Shown piece after piece: positions 1 to 7,040 of a DNA stretch of 40,827 nt (its first letter is position 1; each line of letters opens with the position of its first letter). Origin of the DNA: Pseudomonadota bacterium (lineage in GTDB: Bacteria; Pseudomonadota; Alphaproteobacteria; Rhizobiales; Xanthobacteraceae); the NCBI GenBank assembly GCA_023449855.1, contig JAEXHR010000135.1:1-40827 (forward strand), read 5' to 3'. The translations under genes and the position numbers were made by a program. The notes under the pieces were generated by a model. It saw nothing but the letters and a program-made list of their open reading frames with translations, was not told the DNA's origin and made no database searches.

Positions 1-20
1 GTCCCGGCGAAGGCCGGGAC
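1..20. repeat. Perfect GC-rich hairpin at the left edge
   Basis: An 8-base stem (GTCCCGGC / GCCGGGAC) with a GAAG loop lies just downstream of the first gene, which is on the minus strand. It resembles the short palindromes dispersed between genes in Bradyrhizobium-type genomes, and it could also end the upstream transcript. The element may continue beyond the window edge. A looser version occurs at 16262-16284. Confidence 0.5.
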
Positions 21-41
21 GGCTCGTTGGATTATAGCGTC

Positions 42-1250
42 TTACTTCTTCACCAGCGCGCACGCCGGATCCGGCGGACCGAATGCGTCCTCGCCCGAGA
101 TCTTTGCGAGGATCTTGTAATAGTCCCACGGATATTTCGACTCTTCGGGTGATTTCACCTGCACCAGCATCAGGTCGTGCACCATCAGCCCGTCCTCGCG
201 CAGCTTGCCGTTACGGGCGAAGAAGTCCTCGACCGGCTTCTCGCGCATCTTGGCTGCGACCTTGAGCGGATCGTCGGTGCCGGCTTCCTTGATGGCGTTG
301 AGATAGACCATCGTCGATGAATAGACGCCGGCCTGCCACATGGTCGGCATGCGCTTCATCTTGTCGAAGAAGCGCTTCGACCAGGCGCGGGTCTTGTCGT
401 CCATGTCCCAATAGAAGGATGTCGTCAGCAGCAGGCCCTGCGCGGTTGGCAGGCCGAGCGAGTCGATGTCGGTGATCAGGGCCAGCAATGCGGCCATCTG
501 CTGGCCGCCTTTGAACACGCCGAATTCACCGGCGGTCTTGATTTCGTTGATATTGTTCGGCGGTCCGCCGGCGATGCCGATGATCTTCGCCTTCGAGGCC
601 TGCGCTTGCAGCACGAAGGAGGAGAGATCGGACGCGCCGAAAGGCGGGCGCACGCTGCCCAGCACCTTGCCGCCGGTCTTCGTCACGACGGCCGCAGCAT
701 CGCGCTCCAGCGCATGGCCGAAGGCGAAATCGTCGGTGATGAAGAACCACGTGTCGCCGCCGCGCTTCACGACTTCCTGCGCGGTGCCGACGGCGAGGGC
801 TCGGGTATCGAACACCCATTGCATCGTATAGGGCGAGCAGAACTTGCCATGGAAATCCGCAGCGCCGGTGGAGTGGGTGATGAACAGCCGCTTGCGGTCG
901 TTGGCGACGTTCTGCACGGCGAGGCCGACGGCGGAGACCGGCACGTCGACGATGATGTCGACCTGATCGACATCATACCAGCGCCGCGCCAGCGAGGCGC
1001 CGACATCGGGCTTGAGCTGGTGGTCACCGACGATCACGCTGATCGGCTTGCCGAGCACGCTGCCGCCGAAGTCATCCACGGCCATCTGCGCGGCAGTGAC
1101 CGAGCCCTGGCCGGACGGTGTCGCCGCCGGACCGTTCATGTCGGTGAGCACGCCGATCTTGACGACGTCGTCGGAGACTTGTGCTGAGACGGTGGAGGCA
1201 AAGAGGGCAAAGGCGAGCGACGAGATCACGGACAGACAGGTGCCGCGCAT
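42..1250 (-). CDS. ABC transporter substrate-binding protein, branched-chain amino-acid type
   Basis: A 402-residue periplasmic binding protein of the Leu/Ile/Val-binding family (Peripla_BP_6, type 1 fold). A signal peptide of about 23 residues ends at a VSAQ-type cleavage site. The mature part opens with VVKIGVLTDMNGP, the usual first beta-strand and ligand loop of this family. The start is supported by a strong GGGAGG ribosome site a few bases upstream. Length is normal. Family members bind branched-chain or aromatic amino acids, amides or aromatic acids, and the ligand cannot be told from sequence. No permease or ATPase gene lies in the window, so it is either an orphan or served by a transporter gene set to the left. 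The gene to its right on the same strand, mobA, is functionally unrelated. Confidence 0.9.
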   Translation of the reverse strand: MRGTCLSVISSLAFALFASTVSAQVSDDVVKIGVLTDMNGPAATPSGQGSVTAAQMAVDDFGGSVLGKPISVIVGDHQLKPDVGASLARRWYDVDQVDIIVDVPVSAVGLAVQNVANDRKRLFITHSTGAADFHGKFCSPYTMQWVFDTRALAVGTAQEVVKRGGDTWFFITDDFAFGHALERDAAAVVTKTGGKVLGSVRPPFGASDLSSFVLQAQASKAKIIGIAGGPPNNINEIKTAGEFGVFKGGQQMAALLALITDIDSLGLPTAQGLLLTTSFYWDMDDKTRAWSKRFFDKMKRMPTMWQAGVYSSTMVYLNAIKEAGTDDPLKVAAKMREKPVEDFFARNGKLREDGLMVHDLMLVQVKSPEESKYPWDYYKILAKISGEDAFGPPDPACALVKK

Positions 1251-1308
1251 GAAAAATCCTCCCGATTGAGCGCGGCACTTGCGGCCGCGTATTGGAAGGA
1301 AGCTTAGG

Positions 1309-1944
1309 TCAGCCCTTGTCGTCTAGCAATGCGAGGCGTTCGGCCTCGATGAGGTAATCGGCCGTGTTTGTATTGAAGAAGGGGTCGATGGGGTCGGTCG
1401 ACCAGTCCACTTTGGCAAGGCGATAGCGTGCCATGAAGCGGCCGACCTGGCGGACCTGTTCATTCACAAGTGCATGTCGCAAGTCATGACGTAATGCGAC
1501 GTTCCATAGCCCGACGACGGGATGAGTTTGTCCGGCGGAGGAAGCGACAGCAAGTTCTGCATCCTCGCCGCTCCGCGCACGATGCAGTCGTGCAGCGAGA
1601 TCACGTGGCAGGAACGGGCAGTCGCCCGGTGCACTGAGTATCCATCGGATGTCAGGCCGATGCTCCGCCGCCCAGTCGAGCCCGGCAAGAATGCCGGCGA
1701 GAGGACCGGGAAAATCGGCGATGCTGTCCGCGACGACGGGCAGGCCGAATGCTGCAAAGCGCGTGGCATCGCCATTGGCGTTGAGGATCAGCGCGTCGCA
1801 TTGCGGTGCGATGCGATCGATGACGCGTGCCAGCATGCTGCGGCCGGCGATCGCGCGCATCGGTTTGTCGCCGCCGCCCATACGCCGGGCGAGGCCGCCG
1901 GCAAGCACGAGGCCAAGCGTGAGATCATCAACGGTCATCGTCAT
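1309..1944 (-). CDS. mobA: Molybdenum cofactor guanylyltransferase MobA
   Basis: MobA transfers GMP from GTP to molybdopterin, making the guanine-dinucleotide cofactor used by DMSO-reductase-family enzymes such as formate dehydrogenase. The protein has 211 residues, normal for the family. The N-terminal nucleotide-binding signature LAGGLARRMGGGDKP is at about residues 14-28. SAPGDCPFLP, at about 104-113, carries the metal-binding aspartate region. A second in-frame ATG two codons downstream is an equally possible start, and neither has a strong ribosome site. It is divergent from the TusA-like gene with only 63 bases between them, so promoters must overlap there. Confidence 0.93.
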   Translation of the reverse strand: MTMTVDDLTLGLVLAGGLARRMGGGDKPMRAIAGRSMLARVIDRIAPQCDALILNANGDATRFAAFGLPVVADSIADFPGPLAGILAGLDWAAEHRPDIRWILSAPGDCPFLPRDLAARLHRARSGEDAELAVASSAGQTHPVVGLWNVALRHDLRHALVNEQVRQVGRFMARYRLAKVDWSTDPIDPFFNTNTADYLIEAERLALLDDKG

Positions 1945-2007
1945 AAGGCTGCATATGACATTCGGCGTCGTCGGGATATAACCCGCCGCAACAATCGGAA
2001 CTCACGC

Positions 2008-2256
2008 GTGGCTGCGACCAAACTCGACCTCACAGGACTGAAATGCCCGCTGCCTGCGCTGATGACACGCAAGGCAATGAAGGCGCTTGCGATCGGCGAA
2101 TACATCGAAGTGCATTGCACGGACCCGATGGCAGTGATCGATATTCCGGTGCTGGTGCAGCAAATCGGCGACCGCATCGATAGCTCGGAACGCTCGGGCG
2201 ATGTGATGATATTCATCATTGAAAAAATGAATGCTGCGATAGCAAATGACGATTGA
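2008..2256 (+). CDS. TusA-family sulfurtransferase-like protein
   Basis: An 82-residue protein of the TusA/SirA fold. The conserved motif LDLTGLKCPLPALMTRKAM at residues 7-25 contains the CPxP active cysteine that carries persulfide sulfur. Sulfur relay proteins of this family feed tRNA thiolation, molybdenum cofactor or formate dehydrogenase maturation and sulfur oxidation. I chose the GTG at 2008 because the homologous sequence begins immediately after it; the longer open frame upstream is antisense to mobA. The adjacency to mobA makes a role in molybdoenzyme maturation attractive, but this is inference. The true paralogue (TusA proper or a YeeD/YedF-like relative) is not resolved. Confidence 0.85.
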   Translation: MAATKLDLTGLKCPLPALMTRKAMKALAIGEYIEVHCTDPMAVIDIPVLVQQIGDRIDSSERSGDVMIFIIEKMNAAIANDD

Positions 2257-2460
2257 GTCTCTGGTATACCACTGAGATAATTGAGAAATTTCGCAAACTG
2301 ATACTTTTTCCCTATCGACTCCAGTGACGGTCTTTGGTCCTGTCCTCAGCAGCTGGCGCGCGAGAATCTGTCGTCTGCACGCGGCTGGGGAATGACTTGG
2401 CGACACGACTGCTTCGAAACGCAGAGCGGCTCAGAAGGGTCGACTGCAGGGGAGAATTTC

Positions 2461-4119
2461 ATGACAACAATTGGCAATGCCGGAAGTCTGTCTGGCGACA
2501 AGCCGGGCCTGCTGGACCGTGAGCGCATCATCGCGACGGCCGGCTTCAATCGCTGGCTGGTGCCGCCGGCGGCACTGTGCATTCATCTGTGTATCGGCAT
2601 GGCCTATGGCTTCAGCGTGTTCTGGTTGCCGCTGTCGCAGGCGATTCCCAATCCGGCTGCGAAGGACGTTTGCGACGGCATGTCGCTGATGACGGAGCTC
2701 TTCACCACCACCTGTAACTGGAAGGTCGCCAGCCTCGGCTGGATGTACACGCTGTTCTTCGTGCTGCTCGGCGTCTCCGCCGCCATCTGGGGCGGCTGGC
2801 TTGAGCGTGTCGGTCCGCGCAAGGCGGCTTTCGTTTCCGCACTGTGCTGGTGCGGTGGCCTCGTGCTCGGTTCGATCGGCATCTACACGCATCAGCTCTG
2901 GCTGCTGTGGATCGGCTCGGGCGTGATCGGCGGCGTCGGTCTCGGCCTCGGCTATATCTCGCCGGTGTCGACGCTGGTGAAGTGGTTCCCGGATCGTCGC
3001 GGCATGGCAACGGGCATGGCCATCATGGGATTCGGTGGCGGTGCGATGATCGGTTCGCCACTCGCCAACATGCTGATGAACTACTTCAAGACGCCGACCG
3101 ATGTCGGCGTGTGGCAGACCTTCCTGGCCATGGGCGTCATCTATTTCGTGTTCATGACCATCGGCGCGTTCTCCTATCGCATCACGCCGCCGAACTGGAA
3201 GCCGGATGGCTGGACGCCGCCGGCCACCGCCAACAAGATGATCACCACCGGTCACGTGCATCTCGACAATGCGCACAAGACCAAGCAGTTCTGGCTGATC
3301 TGGGGCGTACTCTGCCTCAATGTGTCGGCGGGCATCGGCGTCATCGGCATGGCTTCGCCGATGCTGCAGGAGATCTTTGCCGGCAAGCTGATCGGGCTGC
3401 CTGACGTGTCGTTCAGCCAGCTCACCGCTGCGCAGAAGACCGCGATCGCCGGCATTGCCGCCGGTTTCGCCGGCCTGATCTCGCTGTTCAACATCGCCGG
3501 CCGCTTCTTCTGGGCGTCGCTGTCGGACAAGATGGGCCGCAAGAACACCTATTATACGTTCTTCATTCTCGGCATCGTGCTCTACGCGCTGGTGCCGACG
3601 CTGGCGGCCACCGGCAACAAGGTGCTGTTCGTGTTCGCCATCGGCATCATCCTGTCCATGTATGGCGGCGGTTTCGCCACCATCCCGGCCTATCTCGCCG
3701 ATATCTTCGGCACCCAGTTCGTCGGCGCCATCCATGGCCGTCTGCTGACGGCCTGGGCGACAGCCGGCATCATCGGCCCGGTGGTGGTGAACTACATCCG
3801 TGAATTCCAGATCGCCGCCGGCGTGCCGCGGGCTCAGGTCTATGATTTCACGATGTACATCCTCGCCGGCATGCTGGTGGTGGGCCTGATCTGCAACATG
3901 CTGGTGAAGCCGCTGGCACAGCACTGGTTCATGAAACCGGAGGAGGTCGCGGCGCTGCAGGCCAAGGGCGCCGAAGCCGCTGCGGTCGGTGGTGGCTCCT
4001 ACGGTATTGGTAAAGGGGGGCTCGATGCGTCCGCTGCGGCCTTCTGGTTGTTCGTTGGCGTCCCGCTGATCTGGGGCGTCTGGCTGACACTGCAAAGCGC
4101 CATCAAGATCTTCCAGTAA
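2461..4119 (+). CDS. OFA-family MFS transporter (oxalate/formate antiporter-like)
   Basis: A 552-residue inner-membrane protein of the major facilitator superfamily, OFA branch, whose founding member OxlT exchanges oxalate for formate. The start ATG follows a good AGGGGAG ribosome site, and the upstream extension of the frame is discarded. Visible features are about twelve hydrophobic segments, a long periplasmic loop after the first helix (about residues 60-85, three cysteines in total up to C85), the WFPDRRGMATGMAIMGFGGG signature in the first half, and SDKMGRKNTYY between helices of the second half. The C-terminus carries an extra hydrophobic segment (FWLFVGVPLIWGVWLTL), seen in a subset of OFA proteins. 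Substrate is unproven; other family members move pyruvate or other monocarboxylates. A terminator follows directly, so the gene is monocistronic at its 3' end. Confidence 0.85.
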   Translation: MTTIGNAGSLSGDKPGLLDRERIIATAGFNRWLVPPAALCIHLCIGMAYGFSVFWLPLSQAIPNPAAKDVCDGMSLMTELFTTTCNWKVASLGWMYTLFFVLLGVSAAIWGGWLERVGPRKAAFVSALCWCGGLVLGSIGIYTHQLWLLWIGSGVIGGVGLGLGYISPVSTLVKWFPDRRGMATGMAIMGFGGGAMIGSPLANMLMNYFKTPTDVGVWQTFLAMGVIYFVFMTIGAFSYRITPPNWKPDGWTPPATANKMITTGHVHLDNAHKTKQFWLIWGVLCLNVSAGIGVIGMASPMLQEIFAGKLIGLPDVSFSQLTAAQKTAIAGIAAGFAGLISLFNIAGRFFWASLSDKMGRKNTYYTFFILGIVLYALVPTLAATGNKVLFVFAIGIILSMYGGGFATIPAYLADIFGTQFVGAIHGRLLTAWATAGIIGPVVVNYIREFQIAAGVPRAQVYDFTMYILAGMLVVGLICNMLVKPLAQHWFMKPEEVAALQAKGAEAAAVGGGSYGIGKGGLDASAAAFWLFVGVPLIWGVWLTLQSAIKIFQ

Positions 4120-4127
4120 GATCATCC

Positions 4128-4165
4128 GGGACCGGCAGCGAAAGCTTCCGGTCCCTTTTTCTTTT
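4128..4165 (+). terminator. Rho-independent terminator after the OFA transporter gene
   Basis: A perfect 8-base stem, GGGACCGG / CCGGTCCC with a 12-base loop, is followed by TTTTTCTTTT. It starts 8 bases after the stop codon. This is a textbook intrinsic terminator and separates the transporter from the secreted-protein gene downstream. Confidence 0.92.
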
Positions 4166-4208
4166 CGGCATCACGGTTTTCGCAACAAAGAACATTCGGG
4201 GGTAGACG

Positions 4209-4466
4209 ATGACGCGCATTCGCACCGGCCTGTTGGCCGCGGTTTTCACTGTCGCTTCGCTCACCATCGCATCGGCGCAGACCGCCGCGCCGGCACCGGC
4301 GCCTGCGGGGAAAATGAAGCTCACCAAGCAGAGCCTGAAGGACATGAGGGCGAAGTGGAGCGCCAACAAGAACAAGCTCAAGGCCTGCCGCAAGGATGTG
4401 AAGGCCAAGGGGCTCGCCGGCGATGACCGTTGGTTCTACATTGAGGACTGCATGGGCAAGAGCTGA
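4209..4466 (+). CDS. Small secreted PsiF-like protein
   Basis: An 85-residue exported protein. A signal peptide ends near residue 23 (SAQ-T), followed by an alanine/proline linker and a basic region. The C-terminal part, about residues 57-83, contains two cysteines spaced as in a single PsiF repeat (C-x10-GLAGDDRWFYIEDC). E. coli PsiF, a phosphate-starvation-inducible protein of unknown function, has two such repeats with the LKGDxR core. The start has a GGGGG ribosome site 7 bases upstream. The cysteines could form a disulfide in the periplasm. Function is unknown; the resemblance is by motif only. Confidence 0.75.
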   Translation: MTRIRTGLLAAVFTVASLTIASAQTAAPAPAPAGKMKLTKQSLKDMRAKWSANKNKLKACRKDVKAKGLAGDDRWFYIEDCMGKS

Positions 4467-4603
4467 GCCCGCGCGGCAATCCGGGTCGTCTTTATGCCGC
4501 GCTTATGACGCGGCCGGGCGGCCCGTCTCGCATTCCTATGGCGTTGTCCGCATCTTTGAAACGTCCCGGTGGGTCTGGCCGGGGCGCATCATTGAAACGG
4601 ACA

Positions 4604-4906
4604 ATGACCATGACAATGTTCTTCAATCGCGACACCCAGGCGCACGATTTCTCCGCCGACAGCGCCTATCGCGCCTATCTGATCAGTCGCAACCAGGCGC
4701 CGATCGTCCATCATTCCGGCGACATGCAGTGGAAACGCTTGCGCGTCGCCATCCGGCGGGTGCGTAACGACGTCAGAAGCTTTTTCGCAGCAATCCATAT
4801 GGCGCTGATCGCCGACAAGATGCGCCGGGCACGGCACGAACTGGCGCGGGTTGGCGTGCAGCATGCTGATATCCCGACGCTGCCGGATCGCAGGAACGCG
4901 CCATGA
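4604..4906 (+). CDS. Small hypothetical protein, basic helical
   Basis: A 100-residue product if translation begins at the first of three closely spaced ATGs (4604, 4610, 4616); ribosome-site evidence is weak for all three. The frame extends upstream to 4505 but that part reads like non-coding sequence. The middle is strongly basic (WKRLRVAIRRVRNDVRSFF), followed by a predicted amphipathic helix IHMALIADKMRRARHELARV. Short proteins with this C-terminal helix pattern seem familiar from Bradyrhizobium-type genomes, but I cannot name the family. Its stop codon overlaps the start of the next small ORF (ATGA), suggesting translational coupling. Confidence 0.5.
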   Translation: MTMTMFFNRDTQAHDFSADSAYRAYLISRNQAPIVHHSGDMQWKRLRVAIRRVRNDVRSFFAAIHMALIADKMRRARHELARVGVQHADIPTLPDRRNAP

Positions 4907-5046
4907 TGGCACGCTTGTTGTCGCTGCTGGTGCAGGCCTGGCGAATGGTCGTCGGCCCGGCAGTGTATCATCCCGCTGCGCACTATATGCGCGGCCCCGG
5001 CCCGAAATGCCGTGAGAAAAAGGACAAGAAACGCCCGCTGGTCTAG
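4903..5046 (+). CDS. Possible 47-residue peptide coupled to the preceding gene
   Basis: The frame starts at the ATG that overlaps the previous stop codon and encodes 47 residues. It has a hydrophobic N-terminal half (MMARLLSLLVQAWRMVVGPA) and a very basic C-terminal tail (KCREKKDKKRPLV). The last codons and the TAG lie inside a strong terminator stem, so the messenger ends almost exactly at the stop. Overlap with the upstream stop and the amphipathic, membrane-active look support a real gene. The small size and lack of a recognised family keep confidence low. Confidence 0.4.
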   Translation: MMARLLSLLVQAWRMVVGPAVYHPAAHYMRGPGPKCREKKDKKRPLV

Positions 5047-5060
5047 CGGGCGTTTCTTTG
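5029..5060. terminator. Bidirectional terminator between convergent genes
   Basis: A perfect 11-base stem AAACGCCCGCT / AGCGGGCGTTT with a 5-base loop, flanked by A-rich sequence on the left and CTTTG on the right. It sits between the plus-strand small genes and the end of the minus-strand DapA-like gene (stop at 5070) and can serve both transcripts. It overlaps the last codons of the 47-residue ORF. Confidence 0.85.
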
Positions 5061-5069
5061 AAAGCGGCT

Positions 5070-6020
5070 TCAGATCGCCCGGGACATCACTTCGTCCGGC
5101 GAGGCCCAGATCGCTTCCATCGCTACCCGGACCAGATGTTGCTCGGTTTCGTCGAGGGGCATGCGCGGGAGCCGAACTGCAGCATTGCCCAGGCCGCGCA
5201 GATTGATCGCATATTTGACCGCCGATGATACCTGCGCCGACGACAGCACCTCGGCAAGCGGCATCAGCATGTCCGAGATCGTTGTGGCATAGCGCGCGCA
5301 TCCTTTTCGCGAGGCGTAATACATGCCGCGGCAGAGTTGTGGCGCGACATTGGCGACGGCCGAGACCACACCGTCGCCGCCGGTCAGCAGATAGGGCAAT
5401 GCCGTTGCATCGTGCCCGGTCAGAAACCGGAAGCCTGGCGGTAGCAGCGGACGCAAGCGAGCAAGCCGTGATGCATCGCCGGTGTCGTCGCGCAGGCCGA
5501 TCAGCCGCGGCGAAGCGGCAAGATCGATGATGATGTCGTCCGTCAGCGCCCGTACGCAGCGTGAGGGCGTGTCGTGCAGGATGATCGGCAAGGTCGTCGC
5601 GCCGAGAATGGCGTGGAAATGCGCGGCGATGCCGTCTGCCGTCGGCTTGTTGTAGTACGGGACCACCGACATCGCCGCATTGGCGCCTGCCGTTTGCGCC
5701 ATGCGCGTCCATGCGATCGCGTGCGCAGTGCAATTCGATCCGGCGCCGGCGATGACGCGCAGGCGGCCGCGCGCAATGCCGACCGCGGTACGGATCAATG
5801 TCATCCGCTCGTCTTCGGAGAGCGTATCGCCTTCGCCAACGGTCTCGCCGACCACGACAGCGCTGGCGCCCGCGCAGGCCTGACGCTCGCAAAGACGCGC
5901 AAAAGTGAGGAGATCGAGCCCGCCGTCCGTATGAAACGGCGTCGGCAGGTCGGCGATCATGCCATGCAGCCAGTCATTGCCATGAAGGGCTGCATGGGCC
6001 GGGAGGGGAAGTGCAGACAT
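5070..6020 (-). CDS. DapA/dihydrodipicolinate synthase-family protein lacking the catalytic lysine
   Basis: A 316-residue TIM-barrel protein of the DHDPS / N-acetylneuraminate lyase family. Recognisable family blocks are VIAGAGSN (89-96), PYYNKP (121-126), TPSR (151-154) and TGHDATALPYLLTGGDGVVS. Two key residues of the aldolase site differ. The Schiff-base lysine of the GIKEATG block is Arg177 (IGLRDDTG, codon CGC), and the tyrosine of the LYNVPSR block is His149 (LHDTPSR). The TTGE block is also altered to GETVGEG. Without the lysine the classical mechanism cannot run, so this is unlikely to be the lysine-biosynthesis enzyme; it may have another activity or be a regulatory or pseudo-enzyme. 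The frame is intact, so it is not an obvious decay product. It starts 9 bases after the small gene at 6030-6296 and is probably co-transcribed with it. Confidence 0.88.
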   Translation of the reverse strand: MSALPLPAHAALHGNDWLHGMIADLPTPFHTDGGLDLLTFARLCERQACAGASAVVVGETVGEGDTLSEDERMTLIRTAVGIARGRLRVIAGAGSNCTAHAIAWTRMAQTAGANAAMSVVPYYNKPTADGIAAHFHAILGATTLPIILHDTPSRCVRALTDDIIIDLAASPRLIGLRDDTGDASRLARLRPLLPPGFRFLTGHDATALPYLLTGGDGVVSAVANVAPQLCRGMYYASRKGCARYATTISDMLMPLAEVLSSAQVSSAVKYAINLRGLGNAAVRLPRMPLDETEQHLVRVAMEAIWASPDEVMSRAI

Positions 6021-6029
6021 GACGGGCGA

Positions 6030-6296
6030 TCAGGCGGCGTGCCGTTGCGGAAGGACGATCGGCTGGGCCGATGCGAAGGACGGCGCGCTCATATCGAGCT
6101 CGACAAGGCCGGCCATTTCCACGATGGCCTCGGGGCGGTGACCATTTTCGAACAGCGCATAGCGCAAGGCGTCGAGGCGGTTCTTGAACAGGCCGCCAAA
6201 CAGGCCGCGTTGTTCTTGTGCGACCCACTGGCCGCGATTGTTTTGGCCGATCAGAACGAGAGTTGATCCAGATGAGGGAGGTTCAGAGCGATTCAC
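6030..6296 (-). CDS. Small conserved-looking hypothetical protein
   Basis: An 88-residue soluble protein. I place the start at a GTG with an ideal AGGAG ribosome site 7 bases upstream, which discards 61 residues of the longer open frame. The core reads LVLIGQNNRGQWVAQEQRG, then a GGLF-x-R-x-DALRYALFENG block at about 34-52, then a hydrophobic strand VEMAGLVELDM. A protein of this pattern (a short beta-hairpin, a helix, then a strand) is common in Bradyrhizobium-type genomes, but I know no function. It precedes the DapA-like gene on the same strand with a 9-base gap and likely shares its messenger. Confidence 0.7.
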   Translation of the reverse strand: MNRSEPPSSGSTLVLIGQNNRGQWVAQEQRGLFGGLFKNRLDALRYALFENGHRPEAIVEMAGLVELDMSAPSFASAQPIVLPQRHAA

Positions 6297-6490
6297 AATA
6301 GTCTCCTGCAACAGCACGCTGACAGGCGTGTGGCTGCAAGATGGACGGCAGGGCGTTTGAAAACGAGATATGGGCAAGCGCGGTGTTATAGGCGCGGCAT
6401 AAATGCCGGATTGTTGCAGGGGAACCTGCAAACCCGGAACCATCGGTTGCAATCGCGATTGGAGTTTTTGCCGAAGCAAGGGAGCTTTTC

Positions 6491-6748
6491 ATGGCGAAAT
6501 ATTCCGAGGCGACCGCGAAGAAGGTCGCGCGCGCCGTAAAGAAGGCCAAGGCCGGTACGCTCAGGAGTGGAAGCTCCGGCAAAAAAGTGACGAGCCGCAA
6601 GCAAGCCATCGCCATCGGCCTGTCCGAAGCGCGTGCCGAGGGCAAGAAGGTGCCCGAGTTACCGAAGAGGGCGACGAAGAAATCCGCTGCCAGAAAGACG
6701 ACTGCAAAGAAGAGCAGAAAGGTCAAAAAGGCGAAAAAGAAGTCGTGA
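6491..6748 (+). CDS. Small lysine-rich DUF6496-type protein
   Basis: An 85-residue, extremely basic protein. The N-terminal half matches the DUF6496 pattern: MAKYSEATAKKVARAVKKAKAG, then TLRSGSSGKKVTSRKQAIAIGLSEARAEGKKVP, where SRKQAIAIGLSEAR is the signature. The last 25 residues are a lysine/alanine tail resembling the histone H1-like tails of bacterial DNA-binding proteins. A GGGAG ribosome site lies 7 bases before the ATG. A role in DNA compaction or protection is plausible given the basic tail and the nearby ku, but it is not demonstrated. It converges on the small secreted-protein gene; a 9-base inverted pair (6749-6757 with 6784-6792) lies between the two stops. Confidence 0.8.
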   Translation: MAKYSEATAKKVARAVKKAKAGTLRSGSSGKKVTSRKQAIAIGLSEARAEGKKVPELPKRATKKSAARKTTAKKSRKVKKAKKKS

Positions 6749-6780
6749 CAGACGAAGAGGGCGAGGCGACGCTGAGGATG

Positions 6781-7035
6781 TCACTTCGTCTGCAGTGACG
6801 CCTTCAGCAGATGATCCTTGCATTCATCCGTTTTCCCCATCGCCATTTTCTCACTGGCGGCGCCGATCTCGTCGGAGGCGGTCCGCTTCTGCTTGCCATC
6901 CGGTAGTTTGGCGATTGCTTCTGCGACGAAGGCGATATTGGATGCGTTGCATTCGCGGGCCTGCAGTTGTTGTGCGTGCGAAGAAGGCTCGCTCGCCAGC
7001 ATGGCGATCGCGATTGCAAGTGCCAATGTCCTCAT
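6781..7035 (-). CDS. Small secreted protein directly behind ku
   Basis: An 84-residue protein with a clear signal peptide (about residues 1-21, ending SHAQ). The mature part is predominantly helical with two cysteines, one near the new N-terminus (ARECN) and one near the C-terminus (TDECKDHL), likely to pair in the periplasm. I chose the ATG at 7035; a GTG at 7038 is an alternative. Only a few bases separate it from the ku stop codon, so it is almost certainly translated from the ku transcript. I do not recognise the family. An exported protein in a DNA-repair operon is unexpected. Confidence 0.7.
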   Translation of the reverse strand: MRTLALAIAIAMLASEPSSHAQQLQARECNASNIAFVAEAIAKLPDGKQKRTASDEIGAASEKMAMGKTDECKDHLLKASLQTK

Positions 7036-7040
7036 CACGG

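Noticed and set aside
2431..4125. 564-residue open frame opposite the OFA transporter
   Set aside because: Low-complexity His/Arg/Asp-rich translation with no family look, fully antisense to a clear membrane protein; a high-GC shadow.
6421..6460. GGAAC motifs at 6421 and 6436 upstream of the DUF6496 gene
   Set aside because: The first is followed by CGGT only at 18 bases and the second by GATT at 16 bases; neither reaches the EcfG consensus well enough to call.
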